From Streptomyces albiflavescens (lineage in GTDB: Bacteria; Actinomycetota; Actinomycetes; Streptomycetales; Streptomycetaceae), in contig NZ_BMMM01000022.1 in NCBI RefSeq assembly GCF_014645835.1, positions 96,369 through 160,368 of the forward strand: a stretch of 64,000 nt of DNA, read 5' to 3'. The position numbers and the translations under genes were made by a program. The notes below the pieces were generated by a model. That model did no database searches and had not been told where the DNA came from. It was given only the letters and a program-made list of their open reading frames with translations. Shown one piece after another: positions 25,483 to 34,553 of this stretch (its first letter is position 1; the number at the start of each line of letters is the position of its first letter).

Positions 25483-25691
25483 AGACGATTAGCGAGACTT
25501 CCGGGTTCCCCTCACGCTCGCCACCCCGCTCGGATCCCGAGTGCCCAGGAAGGGCAACGGCCTGCCCGGCGGAAGGGGCTGCATCGAACGTCCAGGTACC
25601 CCCTAGGTGCAAGATGCCGATCTGGTCATCACGGCACAGGTGGAGCGCCGTCGTCGGCATTGCGCGCCGCGATCCAGCGCCGCAGCGACAT

Positions 25692-26063
25692 TCACAGCGA
25701 TTCCTCCAGCAAGCGCCACAGTTGGTCACGGTGACCGGGATCGAGGGCAGCTTCAATTGCGAAGTGCACGACGGCGGCGCCCCCGTGCATGCACAGGACC
25801 TCCCGTACGGTGAGGGCCGCCTCGTCCGGCACGGCAGAGGTGTACGCGTAGCCGCGGCCCTGCGGGGCACGATCGAGCACGCCCTCCTCCGCGAGCCGAC
25901 TCATCACCGTCATCACGGTCGTGCACGCCAGCGGCTGGGCACGGTCCGCGTTCAGCACGCCCAAGACCTGACGGACCGTCACCGAACGTTCCGCGCCCAT
26001 CACACCCGCATGCCCTCTCCCTCGAGCGGCCCCAGAAGCACCGCCAGCGCCCCTTGAGCCCAT
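25692..26063 (-). CDS. Third BlaI/MecI-family repressor, orphan
   Basis: 123 residues with the BlaI winged helix (SVTVRQVLGVLNADRAQPLACTTVMTVMSRLAEEGVL, in pieces TTVMTVMSRLAEEGVLDRAP and GRGYAYTSAVPDEAALT) and a helical dimer tail containing CMHGGAAVVHFAIEAA, where Cys and His might bind metal. The start at 26063 is the most plausible; the ribosome site (GTAGGA) is weak. Unlike the other two BlaI genes it has no adjacent M56 partner. Its own operator was not identified; TACTAC / AGTA half-sites lie just upstream. Confidence 0.75.
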   Translation of the reverse strand: MGSRGAGGASGAARGRGHAGVMGAERSVTVRQVLGVLNADRAQPLACTTVMTVMSRLAEEGVLDRAPQGRGYAYTSAVPDEAALTVREVLCMHGGAAVVHFAIEAALDPGHRDQLWRLLEESL

Positions 26064-26132
26064 TCCTACTACGCGAACGCAGTACGCCGAGCGTCCGTCG
26101 CCTACGCGACGCCAGGATCGAGACAACATGGA

Positions 26133-26161
26133 TTGACATAGACAGTGTGTCTCGATAAAGC
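26133..26161 (+). promoter_or_regulatory. Promoter with inverted repeat before methyltransferase
   Basis: -35 TTGACA (26133-26138), 17-bp spacer, weak -10 TAAAGC (26156-26161). AGACA-GTG-TGTCT (26140-26152) fills the spacer, a candidate operator. Confidence 0.45.
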
Positions 26162-26226
26162 TTGTGGTCGTCACCAGCACCCGGACAAGGAACCGGAACA
26201 CCGGACGCAACGGGAAGGACACCGGC

Positions 26227-26862
26227 ATGGCCGGCTCACTCCGCCACCCCCACCCGCACCACCATCCCGATTCCGCAGGACCGTCAGCGCCCGACGACCT
26301 GTACGCCAGCCCACCGCCCTGGGACATCGGTCGGCCACAACCGGCCTTCCTCGCCCTCGCCGAAGCGGGCGCCATCCAGGGCCGGGTACTGGACGCCGGC
26401 TGCGGAACCGGCGAGCACGTGCTCATGTGCGCAGGTCTCGGCCTGGACGCCACGGGCGTCGACCTTGCCTCCCGGGCCTTGCGAAACGCCGAGGGGAAGG
26501 CGCGCGAGCAGGGCCGCACGGCGAGGTTCCTCCACTGGGACGCCCTGAAGCTGGCCGATCTCCGGGAAACCTTCGACACCGTGCTCGACTGCGGGCTCTT
26601 CCACATCTTCGGCGGCGCCGACCGCGCCACTTACGTCGACAACCTCCGAGCCGTGATCCGGCCGGGCGGCCGCTACCTCATGCTGTGCTTCAGCGACCGA
26701 CAGCCCGGCGAGTGGGGACGGGTGCACAAGCTCGCACGGGACGAGATTGAGGCCTCGTTCACCGAGGGATGGCGCGTCGACTCCGTCGCACCCAGCACGA
26801 TCGACATCACCACCGACCCGGGCGGCATCCGGGCTTGGCTCGTCGCCCTCACCAGGGTCTGA
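26227..26862 (+). CDS. Class I SAM-dependent methyltransferase
   Basis: 211 residues with SAM motif I VLDAGCGTGEHVLM, acid in DATGVDLASRAL, and FDTVLDCGLFHIFGG with VIRPGGRYLMLCF. The N-terminus is His-rich (RHPHPHHHPDS). The ATG at 26227 follows GGAAGGAC. The motif spacing resembles thiopurine/halide or metalloid methyltransferases, but the substrate is not identifiable. Promoter with an inverted repeat precedes it. Confidence 0.8.
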   Translation: MAGSLRHPHPHHHPDSAGPSAPDDLYASPPPWDIGRPQPAFLALAEAGAIQGRVLDAGCGTGEHVLMCAGLGLDATGVDLASRALRNAEGKAREQGRTARFLHWDALKLADLRETFDTVLDCGLFHIFGGADRATYVDNLRAVIRPGGRYLMLCFSDRQPGEWGRVHKLARDEIEASFTEGWRVDSVAPSTIDITTDPGGIRAWLVALTRV

Positions 26863-26911
26863 ACATCTCAACTCCCCCCGATCGAACGGGAGGAGCTCGG
26901 AAAGGAACACC

Positions 26912-27562
26912 ATGCCGATCGCGGAAGCCCGTGTCGAGACCGATCGTGCGAGCCGCTACCTCGCCCAGCTCGCCCGGCACGCCCAGCAAATGGGCCGCCA
27001 CGCGAACCACCGCTCGCGCTCCCACGCCGGCGGGAACAGTCACACACCCCCAGAGGTGCAGCACGCCGAATGGACGGACACCCACGGGATCGTCCGCCTG
27101 AGCCTGGGCCAGTGGACCATGCAGGCCGCCACCGACACCCTGACGCTGCGAGCCGAGGCCGACAACGAGGAAGACCTGCAACGGATGCAGAAGCTCCTTG
27201 CGCTACGCCTCGAAAAGATCGGCAGGCGTGACCACCTCACCGTGACCTGGCAACGGCTTGAGGCGACCGGTCTTCAACCGGGCGAGCCCGCCCCGGCGGA
27301 AATCCCCCAGCCGAAGAACGAGCCACAGGACACCACGGGCGGCAAACGGCGCTGGCCCGTGGGGGCGGTTGGCGGAGTGGTTGCGCTGCTCATCCTCGCG
27401 CACCTGGTGCTCGGCGGGTCCGTACTGGCAGTTTCGCGGTGGCTTGGCTGGGGCGCTGGTGCCGTTGTCCTCGTGATCGTCGTTGCGAAGGTCATCGGGA
27501 TCGGAGCTCTGGCCGCCCGCCACGGGCACCTGCACTCCCGAAAGCGCAAAGACACGGCATGA
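26912..27562 (+). CDS. DUF2218 protein with C-terminal membrane domain
   Basis: 216 residues. The first 110 residues are a DUF2218 domain (ARVETDRASRYLAQLARHA, VRLSLGQWTMQAATDTL, LQRMQKLLALRLEKIGRRD), a small fold also found in siderophore-linked proteins. A Pro-rich linker and two transmembrane helices (VGAVGGVVALLILAHLVLGG and WGAGAVVLVIVVAKVIG) follow, ending in a His/Lys tail. The membrane extension is uncommon. It starts 49 bp after the methyltransferase with GGAAAGG upstream and is likely in the same transcript. Confidence 0.75.
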   Translation: MPIAEARVETDRASRYLAQLARHAQQMGRHANHRSRSHAGGNSHTPPEVQHAEWTDTHGIVRLSLGQWTMQAATDTLTLRAEADNEEDLQRMQKLLALRLEKIGRRDHLTVTWQRLEATGLQPGEPAPAEIPQPKNEPQDTTGGKRRWPVGAVGGVVALLILAHLVLGGSVLAVSRWLGWGAGAVVLVIVVAKVIGIGALAARHGHLHSRKRKDTA

Positions 27563-27641
27563 GGAGCGCCCTGTTGCTCGACATCCGGAAGCCGGCCAAC
27601 GGAGCTGACCCCTCAACCATCCCTCGCCGACCTCCAGCAGC

Positions 27642-28023
27642 TCACGGCTCACCCGAGACAGGGAGTTCCAGGCGGAGTTCGTAACCACCGTCTGCTGTGG
27701 TGCCGGAAGGGACCGTACCACCGAGGAGTTCGGCCCGCTGACGCAGGCCGACGAGGCCCTGGTGGGCGCCAGGAAGGGGGAGGGCGGGTCGAGTGGGAGC
27801 GGTGTTGGTGACGAGGGCGTGGACGGTGCCGTCCTTGTAGTGGACGCGGATGGTGTACGACGTCGGGGCGTGACTCTCGCACCGTGCGGACCGCCTGACC
27901 ACCGCTGACGGCCGCCACGACCTCGATCTCGTGCGCGCAGTCGAGGATGTGCTGGAAACCCGTACGGATCAGGGCCTCATCGTCGACCACCAGTTCCCGG
28001 ATCACCTGCTCTCCCCTCGTCAT
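27642..28023 (-). pseudogene. Two-component debris: response-regulator start joined to kinase end
   Basis: On the minus strand a receiver start (VIRELVVDDEALIRTGF, QHILDCAHEIEVVAAVSGG, SRPDVV) runs, after a frame break, into YTIRVHYKDGTVHALVTNTA and QGLVGLRQRAELLGGTV, which is the C-terminal ATPase end of a NarL-type histidine kinase. Normal order is kinase then regulator, so this is a deletion/rearrangement product. The surrounding gene-poor stretch 27563-28178 shows nothing else. A similar receiver remnant is at 45030-45245. Confidence 0.7.
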
Positions 28024-28178
28024 GGGGCCTTTGTCGAATTCCTACCGCCCCGAAGGCTGCCCTCTGGCTCGGTCGTGCCGGTTCCCGCCACGGGGCGCTG
28101 TGGCTCCATCCGGTCGGCGGGGCTCTTCAGCCATGTGAGGGATGGGCTGCCGCCTGTGACTGCGCAACCCTGAAGAAC

Positions 28179-29429
28179 GTGACACATAGCGCACCAGCGT
28201 CCTTGTCTTCTGTATCCCCCTTGTCCCCGGCGTCTGCCACAGAGGTCGGTGCCAATTCCCCCGTCTCCCGTACGCCGTCGACAGGACGGCTGATCGGCAT
28301 CGACCTGGCCCGCGGGCTCGCAGTCTTTGGCATGTACGCCGCCCATGTCGGCCCGGAACCGTCGGTGGGCGGGCCGCTGGGCTTCGTCATGGAGCTGGCG
28401 CGCGGTCGCTCGTCCGCACTCTTCGCCCTGCTCGCCGGTTTCTCACTCGTGCTCATCACCGGCCGCCCGCACCCGCGGACCGGCCGTGCGGGCCGACAGG
28501 CGGTGGGCAGGATCCTCATCCGCTCCGTCGTCCTGATCGCGCTGGGCTTCGCCCTGACCGCCGTGGGCACCGACGTCGATGTGATCATCGCTTACTACGG
28601 GTTGACCTTCCTCGTCGTCCTGCCGCTGTACCGGTTGAGTGCCGGGGCGCTCGCGGTCATCGCCGCCACGGGCGCAATGGTGCTGCCCCAAGTCCGTTAC
28701 CTGATCAATCGGTCGATCGACGGGGGAAGCTGGGCGGACACCGTCATCGGCTGGGACCCGCTGGCCCGGATCAGCGACACGGACGGCTTCCTCGACTTGC
28801 TGTTCACCGGCGAGTACCCGGTGCTGACTTGGATGTCGTTCGTGATCGCCGGCATGGCGATCGCCCGGCTCGACCTCACCGTCGGCAAGACCCGTGCCCG
28901 GCTGGCCCTGGCCGGAAGCGCGCTGGCCGTGCTCGGCTACGGCGGCTCATGGCTGGCCCTGCGCCTTGTTCCGCACGCGCTCACCTCCGTCGCTGCCGCC
29001 ACGGACGGCGGTTCGGCGTCATCAGCTTGGTGGTCCGACACCGTCGGCGATCTCACCGGTGACACCCCGGCCTGGCTGCTGGTAGCCGCGCCGCACAGCC
29101 AGACGACCTTCTCCATCCTCGGCAATACAGGCGCCGCGCTTGTCGTCGTGGCCGCGTGCGTCGCCGCCACCGAACGGATGCCGCGCTTCACGCGTCTGGC
29201 CACGCCGATCTCCGCGGTCGGCATGGTCTCGCTGACCGCCTACGTCCTGCACATCCTCGCCATCCGCGCGGTCGGCATGGAGGAGGAGACCTTCCCGGCG
29301 CTGGTCGCGCTGCTCGCCTTCATCGTGACCGCCATGCTGCTGGCGACTGCCTGGACGCGACGGTTCCGGCGCGGCCCACTGGAGTACCTGCTCCACTCCG
29401 CCACCCAAGTCAGCCGTCACATCAAGTGA
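28179..29429 (+). CDS. DUF418/acyltransferase-like membrane protein
   Basis: 416 residues with about ten transmembrane helices. Early motif RLIGIDLARGLAVFGMYAAH and FALLAGFSLVLITGRP are typical of the heparan-alpha-glucosaminide acetyltransferase/DUF418 superfamily of membrane acyltransferases. The start at 28179 is GTG without a clear ribosome site; internal starts are possible. The substrate is unknown. It is divergent from the two-component debris, and the same pair recurs in decayed form near 45 kb. Confidence 0.8.
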   Translation: MTHSAPASLSSVSPLSPASATEVGANSPVSRTPSTGRLIGIDLARGLAVFGMYAAHVGPEPSVGGPLGFVMELARGRSSALFALLAGFSLVLITGRPHPRTGRAGRQAVGRILIRSVVLIALGFALTAVGTDVDVIIAYYGLTFLVVLPLYRLSAGALAVIAATGAMVLPQVRYLINRSIDGGSWADTVIGWDPLARISDTDGFLDLLFTGEYPVLTWMSFVIAGMAIARLDLTVGKTRARLALAGSALAVLGYGGSWLALRLVPHALTSVAAATDGGSASSAWWSDTVGDLTGDTPAWLLVAAPHSQTTFSILGNTGAALVVVAACVAATERMPRFTRLATPISAVGMVSLTAYVLHILAIRAVGMEEETFPALVALLAFIVTAMLLATAWTRRFRRGPLEYLLHSATQVSRHIK

Positions 29430-29487
29430 CCTCTGACCAGCGGTGGCCTTGGCGCCGTTGTGCGCGCCCTGCTCTGGCCGACGCCGC

Positions 29488-30609
29488 TCACTCCTCCGCG
29501 GGCGCCAAGGCCCACTTCTCCTCGATACGGCCGTACCGCCAGATCACCAGCGCGGCCGCCCAGGTGACGACGAAAAGGAGGACGACGGCGTAACCGACAC
29601 TGTTGAGGTCGATGCCGCCGACCCACTCCCAGAAGGCGCCGTGCAGGGAGAGCTTCTCCGCAGCGATCGACAGGAGCTCGACCGTGCCGATGATGAGCGC
29701 GGCTGCGACGGACAGGCCCGTGATGGTGATGTTGTAGAAGACCTTGCGGACCGGGTTGGAGAAGGCCCAGGAGTACGCGAAGTTCATGAATGAGCCGTCG
29801 ATCGTGTCGAGCAGGCTCATTCCGGCCGCGAACAGCACTGGCAGGCACAGGATCGCGTACCAGGGGATGCCCGCCCCCGCGGCGCCGGCGGCGAGAAAGA
29901 GCAGGGAGACTTCGGTAGCGGTGTCGAATCCGAGGCCGAACAGGAAGCCCAGCGGGTACATGTGCCAGGGCTTGCCGACGGCCCGGGTCGCCCGGCTCAG
30001 GATCCGCGTCATTACTCCGCCGCCGGCGTTGAGTTGTGCCTCCAGGTCCGCCTCGGTGTGGCCGCCGGTGCGCATCCGCCGGAAGACCTTGAGGATGCCG
30101 ACCAGGGCCACGAGGTTGAAGGCGGCGATGACGTACAGGAAGACGCCGGAGACCGAGGTGCCGATGAAGCCGAGCGTGGCGTGCAGGCTCGAACCGTCGT
30201 CCTGCACCGGTCCGGCGAGCGAGCGCACGCCGAGCGCGAAGAGCAGGGCCAGGAGGAAGACGACGCTCGAGTGACCGAGGGAGAAGAAGAACCCGACGGA
30301 CAGCGGGCGCTGTCCGTCGGAGATCAGTTTGCGGGTGGTGTTGTCGATTGCGGCGATGTGGTCCGCGTCGAAGGCGTGCCGCATGCCGAGCACGTACGCA
30401 GTCACGCCGAGCCCGATACCAAAGGCTCCCTGGCCGCCGCCGAGCTCGAAGTGCTGGGGGACGACGATGAGCAGCAATGTGCCCCAGCCGATGACGTGCA
30501 GAGCGAGGATCGCGGCGGCCAGTCCGCCGGCCCGAGCCCATTCGCGCGGGGTGAGTGCTCCGCGTATCCGCCGGAGGAGGCCCGGCTGGGACTGGGCCGT
30601 AACGGTCAT
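29488..30609 (-). CDS. Nickel/cobalt permease, NiCoT (HoxN/NixA) family
   Basis: 373 residues, eight transmembrane helices. The family signature is GMRHAFDADHIAAIDN in helix II, and the second signature is LGFDTATEVSLL. A third conserved stretch is FAAGMSLLDTIDGSFMNFAY. It imports Ni(II) or Co(II) across the membrane. The ATG at 30609 replaces a longer start without support. A Nur-type box lies 68 bp upstream, indicating nickel repression and favouring nickel as substrate. Confidence 0.92.
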   Translation of the reverse strand: MTVTAQSQPGLLRRIRGALTPREWARAGGLAAAILALHVIGWGTLLLIVVPQHFELGGGQGAFGIGLGVTAYVLGMRHAFDADHIAAIDNTTRKLISDGQRPLSVGFFFSLGHSSVVFLLALLFALGVRSLAGPVQDDGSSLHATLGFIGTSVSGVFLYVIAAFNLVALVGILKVFRRMRTGGHTEADLEAQLNAGGGVMTRILSRATRAVGKPWHMYPLGFLFGLGFDTATEVSLLFLAAGAAGAGIPWYAILCLPVLFAAGMSLLDTIDGSFMNFAYSWAFSNPVRKVFYNITITGLSVAAALIIGTVELLSIAAEKLSLHGAFWEWVGGIDLNSVGYAVVLLFVVTWAAALVIWRYGRIEEKWALAPAEE

Positions 30610-30676
30610 GGTGTGTCCTTGATCCCTGGTGGTGCTTGACGTCGTCGTCCATCCTGCATGGCGTTCGATACTCAGA

Positions 30677-30691
30677 TGCAAAAGGATTGCA
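30677..30691. promoter_or_regulatory. Nur-type nickel box
   Basis: TGCAA-AAGGA-TTGCA, a perfect 5-5-5 inverted repeat matching the tGCaa-N5-ttGCa motif known for the Streptomyces nickel regulator Nur, 68 bp before the NiCoT ATG. Confidence 0.75.
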
Positions 30692-30783
30692 ATAACTTCG
30701 CATGAGCTGCTGCCGGAGCAGCGCGAAGTGCCGAGAGGAGTGCGGCGGACTGGGTAAATGAGCAGGTCGGAGCCTTCTTGAGG

Positions 30784-31440
30784 TCAGTGCTCCAGATGCC
30801 GAGTGTGGTGGCCGTGGTGCGGGGGCCGATGCGCCGCTGCACGACTCCGGCTTTCCGGTACCCAATGCGCGCCACGAAGGCCGGACAGAGTGAGCGCGGC
30901 AAGGCGGCGCACAGCGGCTTTTGACGGCAGGCTTCCGGCGGCCGACAGGGCGTGGAGGCAATAGGTCGCCAGCTCGTCGGGCGTGACGTCGTCGCGGAAT
31001 TCGCCGGCCTGCACCCCCTCGGCCAGCAGGTCCCGGAACATGTCGTGGAGCTGCTGCTGCGCCCGTGCGACCCGCTCGTCCTGATGCAGGAATGCTGCCA
31101 TTTCGGTGCCGTGGTGCCCGTGGGACTGGTGAGAGATGAGGGCGAAGGCCTCGAGAACTGCCTCCAGCCGTTCGCCGGCGCCGTCCACTTGGTCCCGGAC
31201 TTCCTTGAGGTATTCCAGGTGCCCTGTGATCTGGCGGTCGTGCCAGGCGATCAGGATCGTCTCGACGTCCGGGAAGTACTTGTAGAGCGTGGCCCGTCCG
31301 ATGCCGACCTGCTCGGCGATCTGCGACATAGTCACAGATCGCACTCCGCGCTCGGAGGCCAGTTCCGCTGTGGTGTTCAGGATCGCGTCGCGCACCGTAC
31401 GTCGGTGCTCTTCGATCGTCTCGGTCCACAGCTTCGGCAC
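30784..31440 (-). CDS. TetR-family regulator with His-rich tail
   Basis: 218 residues: TetR HTH (VRSVTMSQIAEQVGIGRATLYKYFPDVETIL) in the first 60 residues, shown by TMSQIAEQVGIGRATLYKYF. A central HQSHGHHGTE and a C-terminal HRPPHHGHHTRHLEH are striking His clusters that could bind Ni(II) or Co(II). It lies upstream of the NiCoT gene on the same strand, with 174 bp between. Metal-sensing is an inference from these clusters and the neighbour. Confidence 0.85.
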   Translation of the reverse strand: MPKLWTETIEEHRRTVRDAILNTTAELASERGVRSVTMSQIAEQVGIGRATLYKYFPDVETILIAWHDRQITGHLEYLKEVRDQVDGAGERLEAVLEAFALISHQSHGHHGTEMAAFLHQDERVARAQQQLHDMFRDLLAEGVQAGEFRDDVTPDELATYCLHALSAAGSLPSKAAVRRLAALTLSGLRGAHWVPESRSRAAAHRPPHHGHHTRHLEH

Positions 31441-31556
31441 CGGAACAGTTTACGCGGCGGCGTTGTCGATACGCCCTGCTTGGAGCCGTAACACAGTGTC
31501 TTGAAACAGCAAGACGTGGGGCGCCGGGTCCACATGGTGAATTTCGACTTACTGAT

Positions 31557-32426
31557 TCAGGAAGCGAGCGGCGCGAGCTCGGTGAAGGTCTTGCCGCCGT
31601 CGCGCGACTCGTACACCCCCTCCGTCGTCGCGGCGAGGATGTGCTTGGCGTCCACAGCGGTCAGCGCCTGAGGCTGTCCACCGGGCACGGCCGTGAGCTG
31701 CCTCCATGTCTCGCCGCCGTCCGCGCTGCTACTCAGCTTCCCGGAGCTGTCGATGCCGAACAGCGCCTTCTGCGTGGGCCAGGACACGAACGCCTGGACC
31801 GGCCCGGCGCCCTTGCCGAAGGTGCGGCCGCCGTCGCTGCCGGCCACCACGCCCTCGGACGTGGTGGCCAGCAGCTTGTTGCCGGAAGGCCCCGCCGCGA
31901 GGTCGAGGGCCTCCAGCGTGGCCCGGTCGTCCCAGTTCTTGAGATCGGCACTGACCCGGATCCGCCCGCCCTCGTAGCCGTAGGCGATGCCCTTCGCCGA
32001 GTCCAGGGAGTGGAAGTCGGCTGCTCCGGACAGCGATCGGGACGTCCACGCGCGGCCGGAGTTCGTGGTCTCTATCAGACCGAGGTTCCCGGGGCGGTCG
32101 CTTCCTTCGGCGCCGTGTCCGCTGGCGATGAACGTGTTCTTGCCGGTCACTGTGAAGCCCATGAAGTCGTCCTTGCGGTCGCCGACGAGCTTGGGATTCT
32201 GCCCCTTGGCAATCGTGTACAGGCCGTCGTGGGTCGCGACGTAGACGCGTCCGTCGGCCGGGTCGACGCCAAGGCCGTGTACGTGTGAGAGCTCCGACGC
32301 CGAGGTCGACGCCGCCGCTTTCTCGCCCGTGTCGGAGGTCCCGTCCCCGCAGGCGGCGAGGACCAGGGAGGCGAGCGCCGCCCCCGCGACGGTGTGCAGG
32401 GCGCGGGTGGTCGGGCGTGGGGTCAC
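31557..32426 (-). CDS. BNR/sortilin-like repeat lipoprotein (F510_1955-type)
   Basis: 289 residues. Lipoprotein signal with lipobox LVLAACGDG, then beta-propeller-like repeats with Asp-box motifs (GLGVDPADGRVYVATHDGLY, SGRAWTSRS, SADGGETWRQL, SRDGGKTFTEL). The family is often labelled glycosyl hydrolase but no catalytic residues are evident. It is 32 bp after the NlpC/P60 stop in transcription order and may be co-transcribed with it. Such lipoproteins often accompany DUF305 genes in metal clusters. Confidence 0.75.
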   Translation of the reverse strand: MTPRPTTRALHTVAGAALASLVLAACGDGTSDTGEKAAASTSASELSHVHGLGVDPADGRVYVATHDGLYTIAKGQNPKLVGDRKDDFMGFTVTGKNTFIASGHGAEGSDRPGNLGLIETTNSGRAWTSRSLSGAADFHSLDSAKGIAYGYEGGRIRVSADLKNWDDRATLEALDLAAGPSGNKLLATTSEGVVAGSDGGRTFGKGAGPVQAFVSWPTQKALFGIDSSGKLSSSADGGETWRQLTAVPGGQPQALTAVDAKHILAATTEGVYESRDGGKTFTELAPLAS

Positions 32427-32458
32427 GGAAGTTCCTTGGGTGGTGCGGAGGTTGGTGC

Positions 32459-33484
32459 TCAGGGCCTGGACGCGGCGTAGAACGGCATGTAGCTGACCTG
32501 GGTGATCTCGATGTTCTTACCCGTGCGCGGGGCGTGGATCGCCTTGCCGTCGCCGATGTAGATGCCGTTGTGCTGGCTGTCGTTGTACCAGTAGATGATG
32601 TCGCCGGGTTGCAGGTCCGACTGCGCCACCTTGCGGCCGGCGTCGTACATCTGCTTGACGGTGCGCGGCAGCGATACGCCCGCCGAGCGCCAGGCCGCGC
32701 CCACGAGGCCCGAGCAGTCGTAGGAGTCGGGGCCGGTCGAGCCCCACTCGTAGGGCTTGCCGAGCTGGGCGTACGCGAAGTCGATGGCGGTCTTGGCGCG
32801 ACCGCTGGCGGGACCGTTGTAGCTCGCTGGTGCGTCGCTGGAGCCGGAGGCGGCGTCCTCGCGCCCCTGGGCGGCCTCCATCCTGGCGCGCTGCTCGGCG
32901 GTCAGGCTGTTCAGGAGCTTGCGCGCCTTGGTGAGCTTGCCCTGGACCTCGTCCTTCTTCTTCGCGGCCTCGTTCCGTGCCTCGTTCAGGGCCTTCAGGC
33001 GCTTCGCGGCGTCCGCGCGTTCCTGAGCGAGTTCCCGCTGCTTGCCCTCCAGAGCCCGCAGCGCGGCGGTCTGCCGGTCTCCCGTACGGCCGAGCGCCTC
33101 GGCCTTGTCGAGGTAGTCGTCCGGGTCGCTGGAGAGAAAGAGCTGCACACTCGGGTCGATGGCCCCGCTGCGGTACTGCGACGCCGCCAAAGGGCCTATC
33201 TTTTCGCGCAGTTCGTTGATCTCGTGCTGCTTCCGGGCCAGCCGGTCCTGTGCCCCGTCCACCTCACGCTGCAACTTCTGCTGCTGCTCGCGGATGCCGT
33301 TGTACTCCTCAGTGGGAGCCTCGGCCTCCTCGTAGAGCTTCTCCACCTGCTTGCGCACTTCGTCGGCCGTGGGCTTCGGGGCCGCCTGGCTCTGCGTCGG
33401 CAGGAGACTCACCGCGCCGGCTGCTACGCCGAGGGTGGCTATCCGGGCACGGCTGGGCGGCTTCGGCCGACGGTGGGTTCCCAT
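32459..33484 (-). CDS. NlpC/P60 peptidoglycan endopeptidase with coiled coil
   Basis: 341 residues: signal peptide (RIATLGVAAGAVSLLPTQSQA), a long coiled coil (about 50-215, e.g. REQQQKLQREVDGAQDRLAR) and a C-terminal NlpC/P60 domain with DSYDCSGLVGAAW (catalytic Cys), QPGDIIYW and the His in HNGIYIGDGKAIHAP. It cleaves peptide stems in the wall, like RipA-type hydrolases. The ATG at 33484 is preferred over a GTG at 33505. Half-sites resembling BlaI operators lie 95 bp upstream, and an M56/BlaI pair is next door. Confidence 0.9.
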   Translation of the reverse strand: MGTHRRPKPPSRARIATLGVAAGAVSLLPTQSQAAPKPTADEVRKQVEKLYEEAEAPTEEYNGIREQQQKLQREVDGAQDRLARKQHEINELREKIGPLAASQYRSGAIDPSVQLFLSSDPDDYLDKAEALGRTGDRQTAALRALEGKQRELAQERADAAKRLKALNEARNEAAKKKDEVQGKLTKARKLLNSLTAEQRARMEAAQGREDAASGSSDAPASYNGPASGRAKTAIDFAYAQLGKPYEWGSTGPDSYDCSGLVGAAWRSAGVSLPRTVKQMYDAGRKVAQSDLQPGDIIYWYNDSQHNGIYIGDGKAIHAPRTGKNIEITQVSYMPFYAASRP

Positions 33485-33577
33485 CGCGAGGTGACTCCTC
33501 TGCACGTCTGTGGACCGATCGACGGGCTACGGCAGCCGGGTTGGCGCCGCGCATCGGCCAGGGCAAGTTCGCTAGAA

Positions 33578-33593
33578 CTTAGTAGGTTAGTAG
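33578..33593. promoter_or_regulatory. Tandem BlaI-like half-sites before NlpC/P60 gene
   Basis: Direct repeat TTAGTAGG-TTAGTAG, containing the TTAGT half-site seen at sites D and E. Spacing and orientation differ, so binding is uncertain. Confidence 0.4.
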
Positions 33594-33641
33594 TTTGAGT
33601 CGCAAGTGAGCCCGAGTCACAATGGCCTGACCTGGTGTCGG

Positions 33642-34553
33642 TCAGCTGAGGCCGGGCGGGCAAGCGACCAGCAGCGGCAACAGCGGAACCGCCGCGGCTA
33701 TGGCGGCCACGGACCCCCAGAACGCGGGGTGAGGGGCTTTACGCGGGCCGAGAACCCGCTTCAGACGGATAAGGACCGTGTGCCCGCCCGCCGCGAACGC
33801 GCCCTTCGGGGTGCGGGCCGCCGCCATCTCGTACATCGCCGTGGCCAGCGCCTCACTGGAGTGACGGCGCAGAGCGCGGTCATCGGCGACCATCTCCAGG
33901 AGGAGCGGCATCCGTTCCCGGGCATGGCGGGCCAGTGGCAGCAGGCGGAACACCGAGTGGAACGCCTCCCCGGCGGCCAGGACCAGGTGGTGACGCCCTG
34001 CGATGTGGCCCTGCTCGTGTTCCAGTACGGCGTTGAGCTGCTCTGACGTGAGCTCGCGTACGGCCGCGTCGCTGATCACGACCCGGGCGTGGCGGCCGGG
34101 CAGGCAGTAAGCGGCGGGGATGCCGTACGGCAGGACGGTGGCGCGCAACTGGGCGGAGTGGCGGCCCACCAGGTCCACGGCCTCGCGGTGTCGTGTCCGC
34201 GTCCGGCGGGCCCGTACTACGTGGAAGACGAAACTCGAGACCAGGACGATACCGATGGCGGCGGGCAGGGCGACGGCGAGCCGATGCGCCGCGCCGGGGT
34301 CGGGCTCGCCCGGGCCGACACGCATTCCACAGGAGTGCAGCAGGCCCACCAGCCCCGCATGCAGATGCTCGGCCGGCATGGCCAAGTTGTACGCGGCGAG
34401 AGCGACACCGATCGAGAACGAGACCATCAGCGCGTGCCACACCGCCGCAGCCAGGGCCGGGGCCCGGTACGGCCAGCCCGCGCACAGGAGCAGACGCGGA
34501 GCGACGAAACCCACCGCCGCCGTATAGCCGACCAGCACGGGGGCCGCGTTCAC
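33642..34553 (-). CDS. Second M56-family membrane metalloprotease
   Basis: 303 residues with several transmembrane helices and the zinc motif H-E-Q-G-H in LNAVLEHEQGHIAGRHH, then LLLEMVADDRALRR as the third-ligand region. The GTG start at 34553 overlaps the blaI stop (GTGA). It resembles the M56 at 13758-14735 in layout (PYGIPAAYCLPGRHARVVIS versus PAAYCLPGRHRRTVIT) and is likely the sensor protease for the coupled BlaI. Confidence 0.85.
   Translation of the reverse strand: MNAAPVLVGYTAAVGFVAPRLLLCAGWPYRAPALAAAVWHALMVSFSIGVALAAYNLAMPAEHLHAGLVGLLHSCGMRVGPGEPDPGAAHRLAVALPAAIGIVLVSSFVFHVVRARRTRTRHREAVDLVGRHSAQLRATVLPYGIPAAYCLPGRHARVVISDAAVRELTSEQLNAVLEHEQGHIAGRHHLVLAAGEAFHSVFRLLPLARHARERMPLLLEMVADDRALRRHSSEALATAMYEMAAARTPKGAFAAGGHTVLIRLKRVLGPRKAPHPAFWGSVAAIAAAVPLLPLLVACPPGLS

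Noticed and set aside
29417..31429. Minus-strand frame of 670 codons across the nickel permease and TetR
   Set aside because: Low-complexity Arg/Pro sequence overlapping two clearly recognised genes in other frames.
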